Part shown: positions 35,416-44,240 of the stretch, piece after piece
Position numbering within the stretch: position 1 is the stretch's first letter
Layout of the letters: every line of letters begins with the position of its first letter
From: UBA3937 sp050951585
GTDB lineage: Bacteria; Bacillota; Peptococcia; DRI-13; DTU073
Length of the DNA: 64,000 bases
Reading direction: 5' to 3'
Assembly (NCBI GenBank): GCA_050951585.1
Contig: JBMNJI010000006.1
Location: 496,001 to 560,000, forward strand
Notes under the pieces: model-generated
Told to the model about the DNA's origin: nothing
The model's database searches: none
What the model saw: only the letters and a program-made list of their open reading frames with translations
Position numbers and translations under genes: made by a program

Positions 35416-36384
35416 ACCGCTTCCGCTGGAACCTCTACCGTATCCTTTATTTTTCCAGTTAGTTAAATTTCTATCAGAAGGATTTACTTGATTACTACTT
35501 GCAAATGATAGTTGACCTTTGAATTCACTTTCTTTTGTGATCGTAGTACAATTCCAGAAGACATTATCGTGAACTTGAATATTTGATCCAGAAAATTTCC
35601 ATGGTGCTAAGCCAGCGTTTCCTTTAGTATCATAGAATACATTGTGGTGAACATCGACGTTCCTTGCGTTTTCTTCAAATTGCAAAACACACCAGCCACC
35701 AGCATAGGTGGTAAAATTATTTTTATAAATTTCGACATTTGATGAACTATAAATGCGTATGGCGTTATTAGTTTGGACGGTGATAAGATTGTTATAAGCC
35801 TTACAGTTACTTGAAGCATAAAAGCAGATACCGTCATGCCCTGCATTGATTTCGCAATCACGCACGGTGATACCATTGGATTTACTGACACGTACACCAT
35901 CACAGTATAAAAACCTGGTAAAAGTTACATTATGCACTGTACAATTTGATGCTCTGCGAAACCAAATACATTGCCGCCCATCACCGTGTCCGCCGTCGTT
36001 GGTACTTGTTGCTGTACTGGTAAAGCGTAAATAGCAGATTGTGACATTTGATACATCATTAGCAACAATGTAGGCTGCTTCTCTTTCATTACTTGGATTG
36101 TTACATACGTTAGATCCTGCCCCATGAATTACCGTGTTGTTACCGTCGCCACGTAAAGTAATGCCGCTTTTCATGATAATTGGTTTGGTGATGTTGTAGG
36201 TTGCTGCGTGAAGATACACCGTATCGCCGGAATTTGCTGCTTGAATTGCCCTGTTGATTGCGTCCTGGGTAGTGCCATTGTAAGTTTGTCCCGGACCAAC
36301 ATGTAGTGTAGCCCCGAACACCGCAAAAGGTACCAATAATAAAACCACCACTAAAAAAGTCAAGATTACCCGTTTGTTTTTCAT
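35299..36384 (-). CDS. Secreted right-handed beta-helix protein, paralogue, frame ends early in poly-Asn tract
   Basis: 361 residues from ATG 36384 (GGGAGGGAAC upstream). The signal peptide (LTFLVVVLLLVPFAVFG) and beta-helix region closely follow the downstream paralogue: TLHVGPGQTYNGTTQDAINR, SGDTVYLHAATYNITKPI, GHGDGRQCIWFRRASNCTV, SGSNIQVHDNVFWNC. The tail becomes Asn/Ser repeats (SNNNSNNNSNGNNNNNSS) and ends abruptly at KMQ because of a one-base shift; coding continues in another frame to 34917. It is the first gene of a tandem pair with the same promoter-side element. Confidence 0.75.
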   Translation of the reverse strand: MKNKRVILTFLVVVLLLVPFAVFGATLHVGPGQTYNGTTQDAINRAIQAANSGDTVYLHAATYNITKPIIMKSGITLRGDGNNTVIHGAGSNVCNNPSNEREAAYIVANDVSNVTICYLRFTSTATSTNDGGHGDGRQCIWFRRASNCTVHNVTFTRFLYCDGVRVSKSNGITVRDCEINAGHDGICFYASSNCKAYNNLITVQTNNAIRIYSSSNVEIYKNNFTTYAGGWCVLQFEENARNVDVHHNVFYDTKGNAGLAPWKFSGSNIQVHDNVFWNCTTITKESEFKGQLSFASSNQVNPSDRNLTNWKNKGYGRGSSGSGSVSGGSNSNNNSNNNSNGNNNNNSSNNNSSNNNSSKMQ

Positions 36385-36500
36385 ACTGTTCCCTCCCAAT
36401 CATAATAAGATTTGTGGGTCACAATGTTGAAAAAACATAAAATAATCTTCCCATTTTAGGCTTCCCCTATTTTAAATGTACAGTATGACGCGGTCCCGTT

Positions 36501-36541
36501 ACAACTAAAATTGGTATCGCATTTTTCAGATGAAGTAGGAC
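36501..36541 (-). repeat. Upstream element, second copy
   Basis: Imperfect copy of 34781-34822, upstream of the 36384 gene start. It lies within the 342-base gap between the beta-helix gene and nifJ, which otherwise shows only AT-rich sequence and the nifJ promoter. Confidence 0.55.
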
Positions 36542-36669
36542 TTTAAAACTACTCTTCCTTCCAGAAAAATACTAATTAAAGCATATACCGCTGGCAGAAA
36601 TTGTATTTACCTATTAATATTTTTTTCTCCTTTGCATTATTTATCACTATACTTTACAATAAAATAGTG

Positions 36670-36678
36670 TGATATAAT
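36670..36678 (+). promoter_or_regulatory. Extended -10 promoter of nifJ
   Basis: TGATATAAT (TGN-TATAAT) lies 48 bases before the nifJ start. No good -35 box is found at 17 bases, in keeping with an extended -10 type promoter. Confidence 0.5.
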
Positions 36679-36726
36679 AGTTTCTATTATATATATTAAG
36701 TTTATTTTTGGGGGTGTAAGAAAAAA

Positions 36727-39700
36727 ATGGCTAAAAAGATGAAAACCATGGATGGAAATACTGCCGCAGCCCATGTTGCCTATGCTTTTACGGAAGTTGC
36801 GGCTATCTATCCAATTACTCCGTCATCTCCTATGGCCGAGCTAGTAGATGAATGGAGTGCCAACGGAATGAAAAACATGTTTGGGCAACGGGTCAATGTT
36901 GTCGAAATGCAATCAGAAGCTGGTGCTGCCGGCGCTATGCACGGATCGCTTTCTGCCGGTGCCCTCACCACTACCTTCACTGCCTCACAAGGTCTTTTGC
37001 TCATGATTCCCAACATGTACAAAATTTCTGGTGAACTTCTGCCCGGCGTCTTCCACGTTACCGCACGCGCTATCGCGCCACATGCTCTCTCGATTTTCGG
37101 AGACCAATCAGATGTCATGGCCTGCCGGCAAACCGGTTTTGCGATGCTGGCTTCCGGCAGTGTCCAGGAAGTAATGGATTTAGGGGGTATTGCCCACTTA
37201 GCAGCCATCAAATCCAGAGTCCCTTTCCTCCACTTCTTTGACGGTTTCAGAACTTCGCACGAAGTACAAAAAATTGAAGTGATCGAACATGAAGAATTGG
37301 CAAAACTCGCCGACTGGGAAGCGATTGAGGCGTTCCGGAAGAACGCTCTTAATCCGGAACATCCGCATGTGAAAGGTACTAACCAAAACCCGGATATTTT
37401 CTTCCAGGCCAGAGAAGCAGCTAATCCCTTCTACGAAAAAGTACCCGATATCGTCGAAGCATATATGAAGGAGATTTCGAAGATTACCGGCAGAGAGTAT
37501 CACCCCTTCAATTATTATGGTGCTCCGGATGCGGAAAAAGTAATAATTGCCATGGGTTCAATCTGTGAAACAATTGAAGAAACCATTGATTATCTGATGG
37601 CCAAAGGAGAAAAGGTCGGTGTGATCAAAGTACACCTTTACAGACCCTTCTCCGCAAAATATTTCTTTAATGTTTTACCGAAAACAGTGAAGAAAATTGC
37701 CGTGTTAGACCGGACAAAAGAACCGGGTGCTATGGGCGATCCTCTCTATCTGGATATCCGCAACCTGTTCTTCGAAACAAAAAATCCGCCGGTAATTGTG
37801 GGCGGCCGTTATGGTCTTGGTTCCAAAGACACCACTCCGGCACAAGTATTAGCCGTCTTTGAAAACCTGAATGCAGCTAACCCCAAGAATAACTTTACCA
37901 TCGGGATTGAAGATGATGTGACAAATAGTTCACTGCCTGTTAAAAGCGTCGTTTCCACCGCACCGGCAGGAACAACCCGCTGCAAGTTCTGGGGATTCGG
38001 TTCCGACGGAACTGTCGGCGCAAACAAAGACGCAATCAAAATCATTGGTGACAACACAGACTTATATGCACAGGCCTATTTTGCCTATGATTCCAAAAAA
38101 TCAGGCGGTGTAACCATCTCCCACCTGCGTTTTGGTAAAAAGCCGATAAAATCAACTTATTATATTGATGAAGCTGATTTTATCGCCTGCCATAAACAGT
38201 CTTATGTCTACCAATTCGACCTCCTGGAAGGATTGAAAAAAGGCGGTACTTTCCTGCTCAACTGTACCTGGAATGCTGAGGAACTTGATGAAAAGCTTCC
38301 GGCCGGCCTGAAAAAATATCTGGCGGATAATGAAATTAACTTCTATATTGTTGATGCGGTGGGTATTGCCAAGAAAATCGGCTTAGGCTCCCGTATTAAC
38401 ATGGTTATGCAAGCGGCCTTCTTTAAACTGGCTAATGTTATCCCGCTGGATCAGGCTGTTGATCTCCTGAAAAATGCCATTAAAAAGACCTATGGGAAAA
38501 AAGGCGAAAAGATTGTCACCATGAACTATCAAGCCGTAGACGAAGGGCTCAATGCTTTAGTAAAAGTTGAAGTGCCTAAGAAATGGGCAAATTGCCGCGA
38601 TGAAGCTGCGGCCGCTAACGATCTACCTGATTTCGTGAAAAACGTGATGATGCCGATTAATGCCCAACAAGGTGATAAACTGCCTGTCAGTAGCTTTGTG
38701 GGCAGAGAAGACGGTTCCTTCCCGCTCGGTACTACGGTCTATGAAAAACGGGGTATTGCTGTAGACGTTCCCGATTGGATCCCCGAAAACTGTATTCAAT
38801 GTAACCAATGCTCCTATGTCTGTCCACACGCAGCTATCAGACCAATACTGACAACCGAAGCCGAGAATAAAAAAGCACCGGAAGGATTTATCACGAAAAA
38901 AGCGATCGGGAAACAACTGGATGGACTCTCCTTCCGTATTCAGGTTAGCCCTCTCGATTGCACGGGATGCGGCAATTGTGTGGAAGCTTGCCCGTCCAAA
39001 CAAAAAGCGTTAGAAATGAAGCCACTGGAGGAAATGACCGCAAAAGAAAGTACGAACTGGAATTTTGCCGCCAGTGTTCCCACCAAAGAAGATCTTTGGA
39101 ATCGGCACTCAGTCAAGGGCAGTCAATTCGTGAAGCCATTACTGGAGTTTTCCGGTGCTTGCGCGGGCTGTGGTGAAACACCATATGCCAAATTGATGAC
39201 CCAACTCTTTGGCGACAGACTGATCATCACAAACGCTACCGGCTGCTCTTCCATCTGGGGCGCTCCTGCTTCAAGCATTCCTTATTGCACTAATGCGGAA
39301 GGCAAAGGACCGGCTTGGGCAAACTCCCTCTTTGAAGATAATGCCGAACATGGTCTGGGGTTGGCTATTGCGACAAAACATATGCGGAATAAAATTGCCG
39401 ACTTAATGCAAACTGCTCTCACCCAGGACATTCCGGCAGAATTGAAGGAAGCCTTTGAAAAATGGTTGGCCGGCATGAATAGCGGAGCCGCAACGAAAGA
39501 AGCTGCCGCAATTATTCGTCCGCTGTTGAAAAAATATGCTGATCTGCCAATCGTGAAAGAGATTGCCGCTAAAAACGATTTCCTGATTAAACCCTCCACC
39601 TGGGTGCTCGGCGGTGACGGCTGGGCGTATGATATTGGCTACGGCGGACTTGATCATGTCTTAGCCTCCGGGGAAGATATCAATGTCCTGGTCTTTGATA

Positions 39701-40239
39701 CGGAAGTTTACTCCAATACAGGCGGACAATCCTCCAAGTCCACGCCAACCGGTGCGGTAGCCAAATTTGCTGCTGCCGGCAAGAGAATTAAGAAAAAGGA
39801 TTTGGGAATGATTGCTGCTTCCTATGGTTATGTTTATGTCGCGCAGGTATGTATGGGTGCGGACCAGAATCAACTGATCAAAGCCTTTACTGAGGCAGAG
39901 GCTTACCAGGGTCCATCCCTGATCATTGCCTATGCGCCTTGCATTAACCACGGGATCAAGGTTGGAATGCGTTATTCGCAGCAGGAAGGAAAGAAAGCCG
40001 TTGAAGCAGGATACTGGCAGCTTTATCGTTTCAATCCGCTCCTGAAAGAACAGGGTCAGAATCCCTTTGTGCTTGACTCCAAAGATCCTTCCGGCAGCTT
40101 TAAAGACTTTATTCTGGGCGAGGTTCGTTATGCTTCCTTAGCAAAACTCTTCCCGGAAGATGCCGAGAAGCTGTTTGCCCAGGCCGAAAAGGATGCCAAG
40201 GAACGTTTGGAAGGATACAAACGTCTGGCCCAGTACTAA
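36727..40239 (+). CDS. nifJ: Pyruvate:ferredoxin (flavodoxin) oxidoreductase
   Basis: 1170 residues in a single chain, the normal length. Domain I begins MDGNTAAAHVAYAFTEVAAI with the YPITPSSPMAE motif; the gamma domain is in the middle; two [4Fe-4S] ferredoxin motifs are CIQCNQCSYVCPH and CTGCGNCVEACPS (about 690 and 745); further Cys near SGACAGCGETPYAK and the thiamine diphosphate site GDGWAYDIGYGGLDH...NTGGQSSKSTP complete it. It oxidises pyruvate to acetyl-CoA, CO2 and reduced ferredoxin, the central reaction of anaerobic fermentation. The gene stands alone with its own promoter and terminator. Confidence 0.97.
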   Translation: MAKKMKTMDGNTAAAHVAYAFTEVAAIYPITPSSPMAELVDEWSANGMKNMFGQRVNVVEMQSEAGAAGAMHGSLSAGALTTTFTASQGLLLMIPNMYKISGELLPGVFHVTARAIAPHALSIFGDQSDVMACRQTGFAMLASGSVQEVMDLGGIAHLAAIKSRVPFLHFFDGFRTSHEVQKIEVIEHEELAKLADWEAIEAFRKNALNPEHPHVKGTNQNPDIFFQAREAANPFYEKVPDIVEAYMKEISKITGREYHPFNYYGAPDAEKVIIAMGSICETIEETIDYLMAKGEKVGVIKVHLYRPFSAKYFFNVLPKTVKKIAVLDRTKEPGAMGDPLYLDIRNLFFETKNPPVIVGGRYGLGSKDTTPAQVLAVFENLNAANPKNNFTIGIEDDVTNSSLPVKSVVSTAPAGTTRCKFWGFGSDGTVGANKDAIKIIGDNTDLYAQAYFAYDSKKSGGVTISHLRFGKKPIKSTYYIDEADFIACHKQSYVYQFDLLEGLKKGGTFLLNCTWNAEELDEKLPAGLKKYLADNEINFYIVDAVGIAKKIGLGSRINMVMQAAFFKLANVIPLDQAVDLLKNAIKKTYGKKGEKIVTMNYQAVDEGLNALVKVEVPKKWANCRDEAAAANDLPDFVKNVMMPINAQQGDKLPVSSFVGREDGSFPLGTTVYEKRGIAVDVPDWIPENCIQCNQCSYVCPHAAIRPILTTEAENKKAPEGFITKKAIGKQLDGLSFRIQVSPLDCTGCGNCVEACPSKQKALEMKPLEEMTAKESTNWNFAASVPTKEDLWNRHSVKGSQFVKPLLEFSGACAGCGETPYAKLMTQLFGDRLIITNATGCSSIWGAPASSIPYCTNAEGKGPAWANSLFEDNAEHGLGLAIATKHMRNKIADLMQTALTQDIPAELKEAFEKWLAGMNSGAATKEAAAIIRPLLKKYADLPIVKEIAAKNDFLIKPSTWVLGGDGWAYDIGYGGLDHVLASGEDINVLVFDTEVYSNTGGQSSKSTPTGAVAKFAAAGKRIKKKDLGMIAASYGYVYVAQVCMGADQNQLIKAFTEAEAYQGPSLIIAYAPCINHGIKVGMRYSQQEGKKAVEAGYWQLYRFNPLLKEQGQNPFVLDSKDPSGSFKDFILGEVRYASLAKLFPEDAEKLFAQAEKDAKERLEGYKRLAQY

Positions 40240-40307
40240 CAGTACTAACAACAATCGAACACCGGAAAGCTGACGCAAAAGAAAGCTAACTTCATAAAAA
40301 GCAGCAA

Positions 40308-40342
40308 AAAACAGCCTGGGGCAAAACCCCGGGCTGTTTCTC
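40308..40342 (+). terminator. Terminator after nifJ
   Basis: AACAGCCTGGGG and CCCCGGGCTGTT pair around CAAAA, followed by TCTCTTGTTTTC. The reverse strand could also use it for the SufB-like gene. Confidence 0.8.
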
Positions 40343-40373
40343 TTGTTTTCTCTTATGTCTGCTATGACCAGAT

Positions 40374-41291
40374 CTACTTCATAAAACCTTGTAAGATTGT
40401 CTCCTCCGCTTCTTTGGCGGAGAGTCCTAAAGTCATCAGTTTAATCAATTGTTCCCCGGCAATTCTGCCGATTGCCGCTTCATGTACTAACTGGGCATCC
40501 TCATGATAAGCCGTTATCTCCGGTATCGCCCGCACAACAGCCTGGTTCATAATGATCGCATCACATTGCACATGCCCCCGGCATTTCGTATAACCCGCCA
40601 TCCGCGGGTAAAAAATCTGCTTAGAATTATCCTTCACCACAGACCGGGAGATAATTTGGGCTGTGGATTCCTCCCCTTTTAAGGCTACTTCCATCTCAGA
40701 TTCGGCAGCTTGTCTGCCATGTGTTAACACTTTTTCCGTGATCACAAGATGAGCACCCTTGCCAAGCGTGGCTTTGGTCTCTCTTTTCGTGGAATCAACC
40801 CCACGAATCTGCACCATTTCCAGCTCGGCACTAGCTCCCTCGGCAAGTTCCAAAAATGTTTGCGGATTTAAAACCCTCTCCCCTGTTCCCTCACCCTCAC
40901 CGTAGTGTTTTTCAATATAACGAATATGAGCACCCTTTTCCAGCACAAATTTATGTATCCCGTTATGCTGGGCCTTTTTATTGCCCGGATTGTGAATCCC
41001 ACAACCCGCCACAATTAAGACATCAGCATCTTCGCCAATATAAAAAGTGTTATAGACTAAATCATCGAGCCCCTCAGCCGTGATAATTACGGGAATATGC
41101 ACACTTTCCCCCTTTGTCCCCGGCTTAACAATAATATCGATCCCCGGTTTATCTTCCTTGGGTTTAATCTCAATATTCGCCGTAGACCGTCTTTCTATTC
41201 CCTGCCCATTCTTCCGAATATTATAAGCACCCTGGGGAATTTCGTGCATATCTGCAATCGTCTGCAACATAGCTTTATCTAATCCATCCAT
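40374..41291 (-). CDS. Minimal SufB/SufD-type Fe-S scaffold (SMS-like)
   Basis: 305 residues from ATG 41291 (TTG 41297 also possible). It is a short SufB/SufD homologue lacking the long N-terminal part: PQGAYNIRKNGQGIERRST, ITAEGLDDLVYNTFYIGEDA, beta-helix core, then the C-terminal EITAYHEDAQLVHEAAIGRIAGEQLIKLMTLGLS typical of SufBD. Together with the adjacent SufC it forms a two-gene system like the minimal SUF-type (SMS) machinery of archaea and some anaerobes. It probably assembles iron-sulfur clusters. A conserved C near GCGIHNPGNKK and CKG-type Cys (KCRGHVQC) may bind metal. Confidence 0.88.
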   Translation of the reverse strand: MDGLDKAMLQTIADMHEIPQGAYNIRKNGQGIERRSTANIEIKPKEDKPGIDIIVKPGTKGESVHIPVIITAEGLDDLVYNTFYIGEDADVLIVAGCGIHNPGNKKAQHNGIHKFVLEKGAHIRYIEKHYGEGEGTGERVLNPQTFLELAEGASAELEMVQIRGVDSTKRETKATLGKGAHLVITEKVLTHGRQAAESEMEVALKGEESTAQIISRSVVKDNSKQIFYPRMAGYTKCRGHVQCDAIIMNQAVVRAIPEITAYHEDAQLVHEAAIGRIAGEQLIKLMTLGLSAKEAEETILQGFMK

Positions 41292-41297
41292 GAACAA

Positions 41298-42092
41298 TCA
41301 AACCCTTTCCTGGCATTCTTGGCGGCAACTGCAACTATCAAAGATGCTTTCAAGGAAAAATGCCTTATCTTCTTTCTCCTGAATTCTGCCGGCTGCGATC
41401 AGGATTATTTCATCGGCAAGCTTTATTACTTTTTCCTGATGGGAAATAATCACCGTTGTCATATCTTTTTTTCGTTTAACCTTTTCAAAAATCTCCGTTA
41501 AACGGTTAAAGCTCCATAAATCGATTCCTGCTTCAGGTTCATCAAAAACGGCGAGCCGGCACTCTTCCCTGCTTAGTAAGGAGGCAATTTCGATCCTTTT
41601 TAACTCTCCGCCGGAAAGACTGGCATTGACCTCTCTCTGAACATAATCCTTCGGACATAAACCTACATCAAATAAATAATTGCAACCGGTACAAGTAACC
41701 CCTATCCCTGGATTTTGCTCTTGCCTTTGTTCTTGCTTTTCCTCTTGCTCCCGATCTTGTTTTTGCGCTAGCTTTCTGGCGGATAAGCGGAGTAATTCTT
41801 CTACCGTAATGCCCTTAAACCTTGGCGGTTGCTGAAATGCATAACCGATTCCCCGGCGAGCTCTTTCCGTAATGCCAAGCTCAGTAATATCCTCCCCATC
41901 CAGGTAAATCCTCCCGGATGTTGGTCGATAAATTCCCATAATTATTTTGGCTAAAGAGGACTTCCCACCTCCATTGGGGCCGGTAATCACATAAAAATGA
42001 TTGTCTTCCAGAATGAGATTAATGTCCTTTAAGATCGCTTCCGACTCCTTTACTCCATCCGGGTAATATGAAATATCCTTAAGTTCCAGCAT
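41298..42092 (-). CDS. sufC: SufC-like ABC ATPase with Cys-containing insertion
   Basis: 264 residues. Walker A VITGPNGGGKSSLAKIIMG, Q-loop region IGYAFQQPPRFKG, signature SLSGGELKRIEIASLL, Walker B CRLAVFDEPEAGIDLW and switch His ISHQEK are all present. Between Q-loop and signature there is an insertion of about 40 residues: a Glu/Gln/Arg stretch (REQEEKQEQRQEQ), then VTCTGCNYLFDVGLCPKDYV with three Cys, not seen in standard SufC. Its stop is six bases before the SufB-like ATG, so the two are coupled. It drives scaffold changes in Fe-S assembly by ATP hydrolysis. Confidence 0.9.
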   Translation of the reverse strand: MLELKDISYYPDGVKESEAILKDINLILEDNHFYVITGPNGGGKSSLAKIIMGIYRPTSGRIYLDGEDITELGITERARRGIGYAFQQPPRFKGITVEELLRLSARKLAQKQDREQEEKQEQRQEQNPGIGVTCTGCNYLFDVGLCPKDYVQREVNASLSGGELKRIEIASLLSREECRLAVFDEPEAGIDLWSFNRLTEIFEKVKRKKDMTTVIISHQEKVIKLADEIILIAAGRIQEKEDKAFFLESIFDSCSCRQECQERV

Positions 42093-42130
42093 TTTGGATT
42101 CCTCCTCTCTTTTTCCGTTGTAATTTTCTA

Positions 42131-42152
42131 CAATATTAATAACAAATATTTG
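42131..42152. promoter_or_regulatory. Candidate ArsR-type operator in the divergent region
   Basis: CAATATT-aataaca-AATATTTG is an AT-rich inverted repeat between the divergent sufC and arsR genes. This is the kind of site ArsR/SmtB regulators bind. The site is a prediction from position and symmetry only. Confidence 0.4.
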
Positions 42153-42219
42153 CCATTTTCTTTTTTTTGTTTTATTATTACCTATATATAGTATTTTTAA
42201 TATGTGGAGGTTACCTTAT

Positions 42220-42519
42220 ATGGATTTAAAAGGTAAACACAAAAAGCAGCTTGAAAAGAAGGCTAGAATTCTGAAAGCAATGGCGCATCCCATCAGACTT
42301 TGCATTATCAGAAATTTGATCGATACAGGTGGCTCTAATGTTTCGCATATCCAGGAATGCTTAATGCAACCACAATCAACTATTTCCCAGCACCTCTATA
42401 AATTGAAAGCAGCAGGAATTATCAACGGTAAGAGAAAAGGTACGGAAATTACGTACAAAGTAATTAACGATGATGCCATCAAGCTGGCCTATCTGCTTTT
42501 CCCTGAAGAAGCCGTTTGA
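42220..42519 (+). CDS. ArsR/SmtB-family transcriptional regulator
   Basis: 99 residues from ATG 42220 (GGAGG upstream). Winged helix-turn-helix with KARILKAMAHPIRLCIIRNL at the N-terminus and MQPQSTISQHLYKLKAAGII as recognition helix, then the wing GKRKGTEITYKV. Two Cys (in RLCII and IQECLMQ) are placed where metal- or redox-sensing residues occur in some family members. Divergent from the SufBC pair, which it probably controls; a role in iron or redox sensing is inference. Confidence 0.9.
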   Translation: MDLKGKHKKQLEKKARILKAMAHPIRLCIIRNLIDTGGSNVSHIQECLMQPQSTISQHLYKLKAAGIINGKRKGTEITYKVINDDAIKLAYLLFPEEAV

Positions 42520-42561
42520 GAAGCTTCTCACCTTCCTGGTATACACTTTACGCCGCCGCTC

Positions 42562-43278
42562 CTAACCAAAAAGTAACGGTAACAAAAGACCTAAGACAAT
42601 CCCGAAATTGGCATAATTGCTATGCGAAGAATGACTCTTCGGAATTAGTTCATCGCTGGTGATATAAACCATCGCCCCGGCAGCAAACGCAAAAGACGCC
42701 GAAATAAAGACCGGGGAAATAGTCGCTAAACTTGTCCCAATGGTTGTCCCAAAAAATGTTGCCAGACCGGTTATTGAGGTGATAAAAACAATTTTCCTTT
42801 TGCGCATCGCATGACTTAAGGACAACGGCATCGCCACACTTAAACCTTCCGCAATATTATGGATGCCGATGGACAGGGCGGTATAAAAACCCAAGGATAC
42901 TGATACTTCATTACTAACGCCAATCGCTATCCCTTCAGGAAGATTATGCACCGCAATACCAAGGGCAATAAAGTAGCCCATCTTCAAATATTCATTATTT
43001 TGCGTATCATCGTTTTTATGAATATGCGGCAGGATAATATCCAGTAAAGCTAGAAAACCAGCCCCGCAAATAAAGCCGATAATACATGGAAGAATACCGC
43101 CTAAGGCGATACTTTCCGGAATCATGCTTAGAGTAGATAAGCCCAGCATGATGCCTGCGGCAAAACCCAATGAAAAAGATAAAGTTTTTTTGGAGGGGGT
43201 TCGAAGTAATAACGTGATCAAAGCACCCACACCGGTTAATAAACCGGCAATCAAGCTTAACAAATAGATCGAAATCAT
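42562..43278 (-). CDS. ZIP family metal transporter (ZupT-like)
   Basis: 238 residues from ATG 43278 (AGAGGG upstream). About eight membrane helices; the metal-path motifs in helices IV and V are present as AVHNLPEGIAIGVS and GIHNIAEGLSVAMPL. The cytoplasmic loop HIHKNDDTQNNE between helices III and IV is short and contains His. ZIP proteins import divalent cations such as zinc, iron or manganese. It is convergent with the arsR gene, which might be linked to metal homeostasis. Confidence 0.92.
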   Translation of the reverse strand: MISIYLLSLIAGLLTGVGALITLLLRTPSKKTLSFSLGFAAGIMLGLSTLSMIPESIALGGILPCIIGFICGAGFLALLDIILPHIHKNDDTQNNEYLKMGYFIALGIAVHNLPEGIAIGVSNEVSVSLGFYTALSIGIHNIAEGLSVAMPLSLSHAMRKRKIVFITSITGLATFFGTTIGTSLATISPVFISASFAFAAGAMVYITSDELIPKSHSSHSNYANFGIVLGLLLPLLFG

Positions 43279-43465
43279 TCTCACCCTCTCATTACTGTTA
43301 GATTTTCTTGGCAGATATTTTCAATGTCTTTTTTATTGTAGGTTTTTTAGTATGTCCTGTCAATATGCGTATTATTTTCGCGCTTGCTCTTCCATTTTTT
43401 CCCTATTTGATCCGCTATTTTTCATTTGAGCCGCCAACTTGCTTTGCAAGAATCGATTAAAAATT

Positions 43466-43507
43466 TTAAAGAGGAGATTTTTGAGAAAATCCCCTCTTTT
43501 TTTATTC
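43466..43507 (-). terminator. Bidirectional terminator downstream of the YhcN/YlaJ-like gene
   Basis: AAAGAGGAGATTTT and AAAATCCCCTCTTT pair with one bulge around TGAG, with T runs on either side. It lies about 50 bases after the lipoprotein gene stop. Confidence 0.7.
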
Positions 43508-43555
43508 CCTTTTTCAGTTTCTCAACGCCTCCCGGCAGATGATCCTGATTTGTCA

Positions 43556-44086
43556 TCATTTCCGGGCGGAAAGGATTGTATCCGTCAGCTCATTTAAATC
43601 CTGCGTAAAATCAGTAACAGGTTTCCCGCCAGCGATATCCCGGGCAATACTTTTTAAACGGGAAACCAGCTTCACATCAGACGTCACATATACCCGGTCA
43701 ATATCATCATCAAATCTTTTCACTATTGCCGTGATGTCCTCTTGCAATCTGTTTGTCATCTGATTCTCTCCATTAGCCGCTAAATTGATCCCCACCCAGG
43801 CATTATCATCGGCTAACACCACTGTGGCCGCGTCAACCGCCTGAAGCTTGCTAATCTGCTGAGCAAGAGCCTGTGCGCGTTGAGACTGTGAATTGAAGTC
43901 GGTTGGCGTGGTTTGCGGTCCGGGTGTCGGTGCAGGTTGCGATGGAACCGGCGTTGGGGTTGGCGAAGGCTGCACAGGTCCCGGCCTTTTAGCCGGGCTG
44001 CAACTGACAGCACTGAAGATGATGCCAAAAGCAAGTATCATTACGGAAAGTATCGGCAAGTACTTTTTCATAATTTTCTTATTCAC
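43556..44086 (-). CDS. YhcN/YlaJ family sporulation lipoprotein
   Basis: 176 residues from GTG 44086 (GGAGG seven bases upstream). The signal peptide ends in the lipobox FSAVSC. A Pro/Thr-rich linker follows (PSPTPTPVPSQPAPTPGPQ), then the domain AQALAQQISKLQAVDAATVVLADDNAWVGIN, characteristic of YhcN/YlaJ lipoproteins of the spore inner membrane region. The C-terminal RVYVTSDVKLVSRLKSIARDI is also typical. Role in germination or outgrowth is suggested for relatives. Confidence 0.88.
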   Translation of the reverse strand: MNKKIMKKYLPILSVMILAFGIIFSAVSCSPAKRPGPVQPSPTPTPVPSQPAPTPGPQTTPTDFNSQSQRAQALAQQISKLQAVDAATVVLADDNAWVGINLAANGENQMTNRLQEDITAIVKRFDDDIDRVYVTSDVKLVSRLKSIARDIAGGKPVTDFTQDLNELTDTILSARK

Positions 44087-44188
44087 GATAAACCTCCTCA
44101 TCCGCTTTTGCAAAAATATTATTCAAGCATAGTATCTTCTGCTTTAGCCGGACTTATGCATATCCCGATACTTTTACTTGCGGACATG

Positions 44189-44216
44189 CAAAAAACCGGC
44201 ACTAGATAGTACCGGT
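44189..44216 (-). terminator. Terminator after the thymidylate kinase gene
   Basis: ACCGGTACTA and TAGTGCCGGT (minus strand) form a 10-bp stem with a 2-base tip (one G-T pair), then six T. It lies 25 bases after the gene. Confidence 0.85.
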
Positions 44217-44240
44217 CGTTTATCTTGTTATATTGTACCG

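Noticed and set aside
35230..35466. Repeat array at first glance like a CRISPR or minisatellite
   Set aside because: There are no equal repeats with unique spacers; it is a coding trinucleotide tract of Asn and Ser codons.
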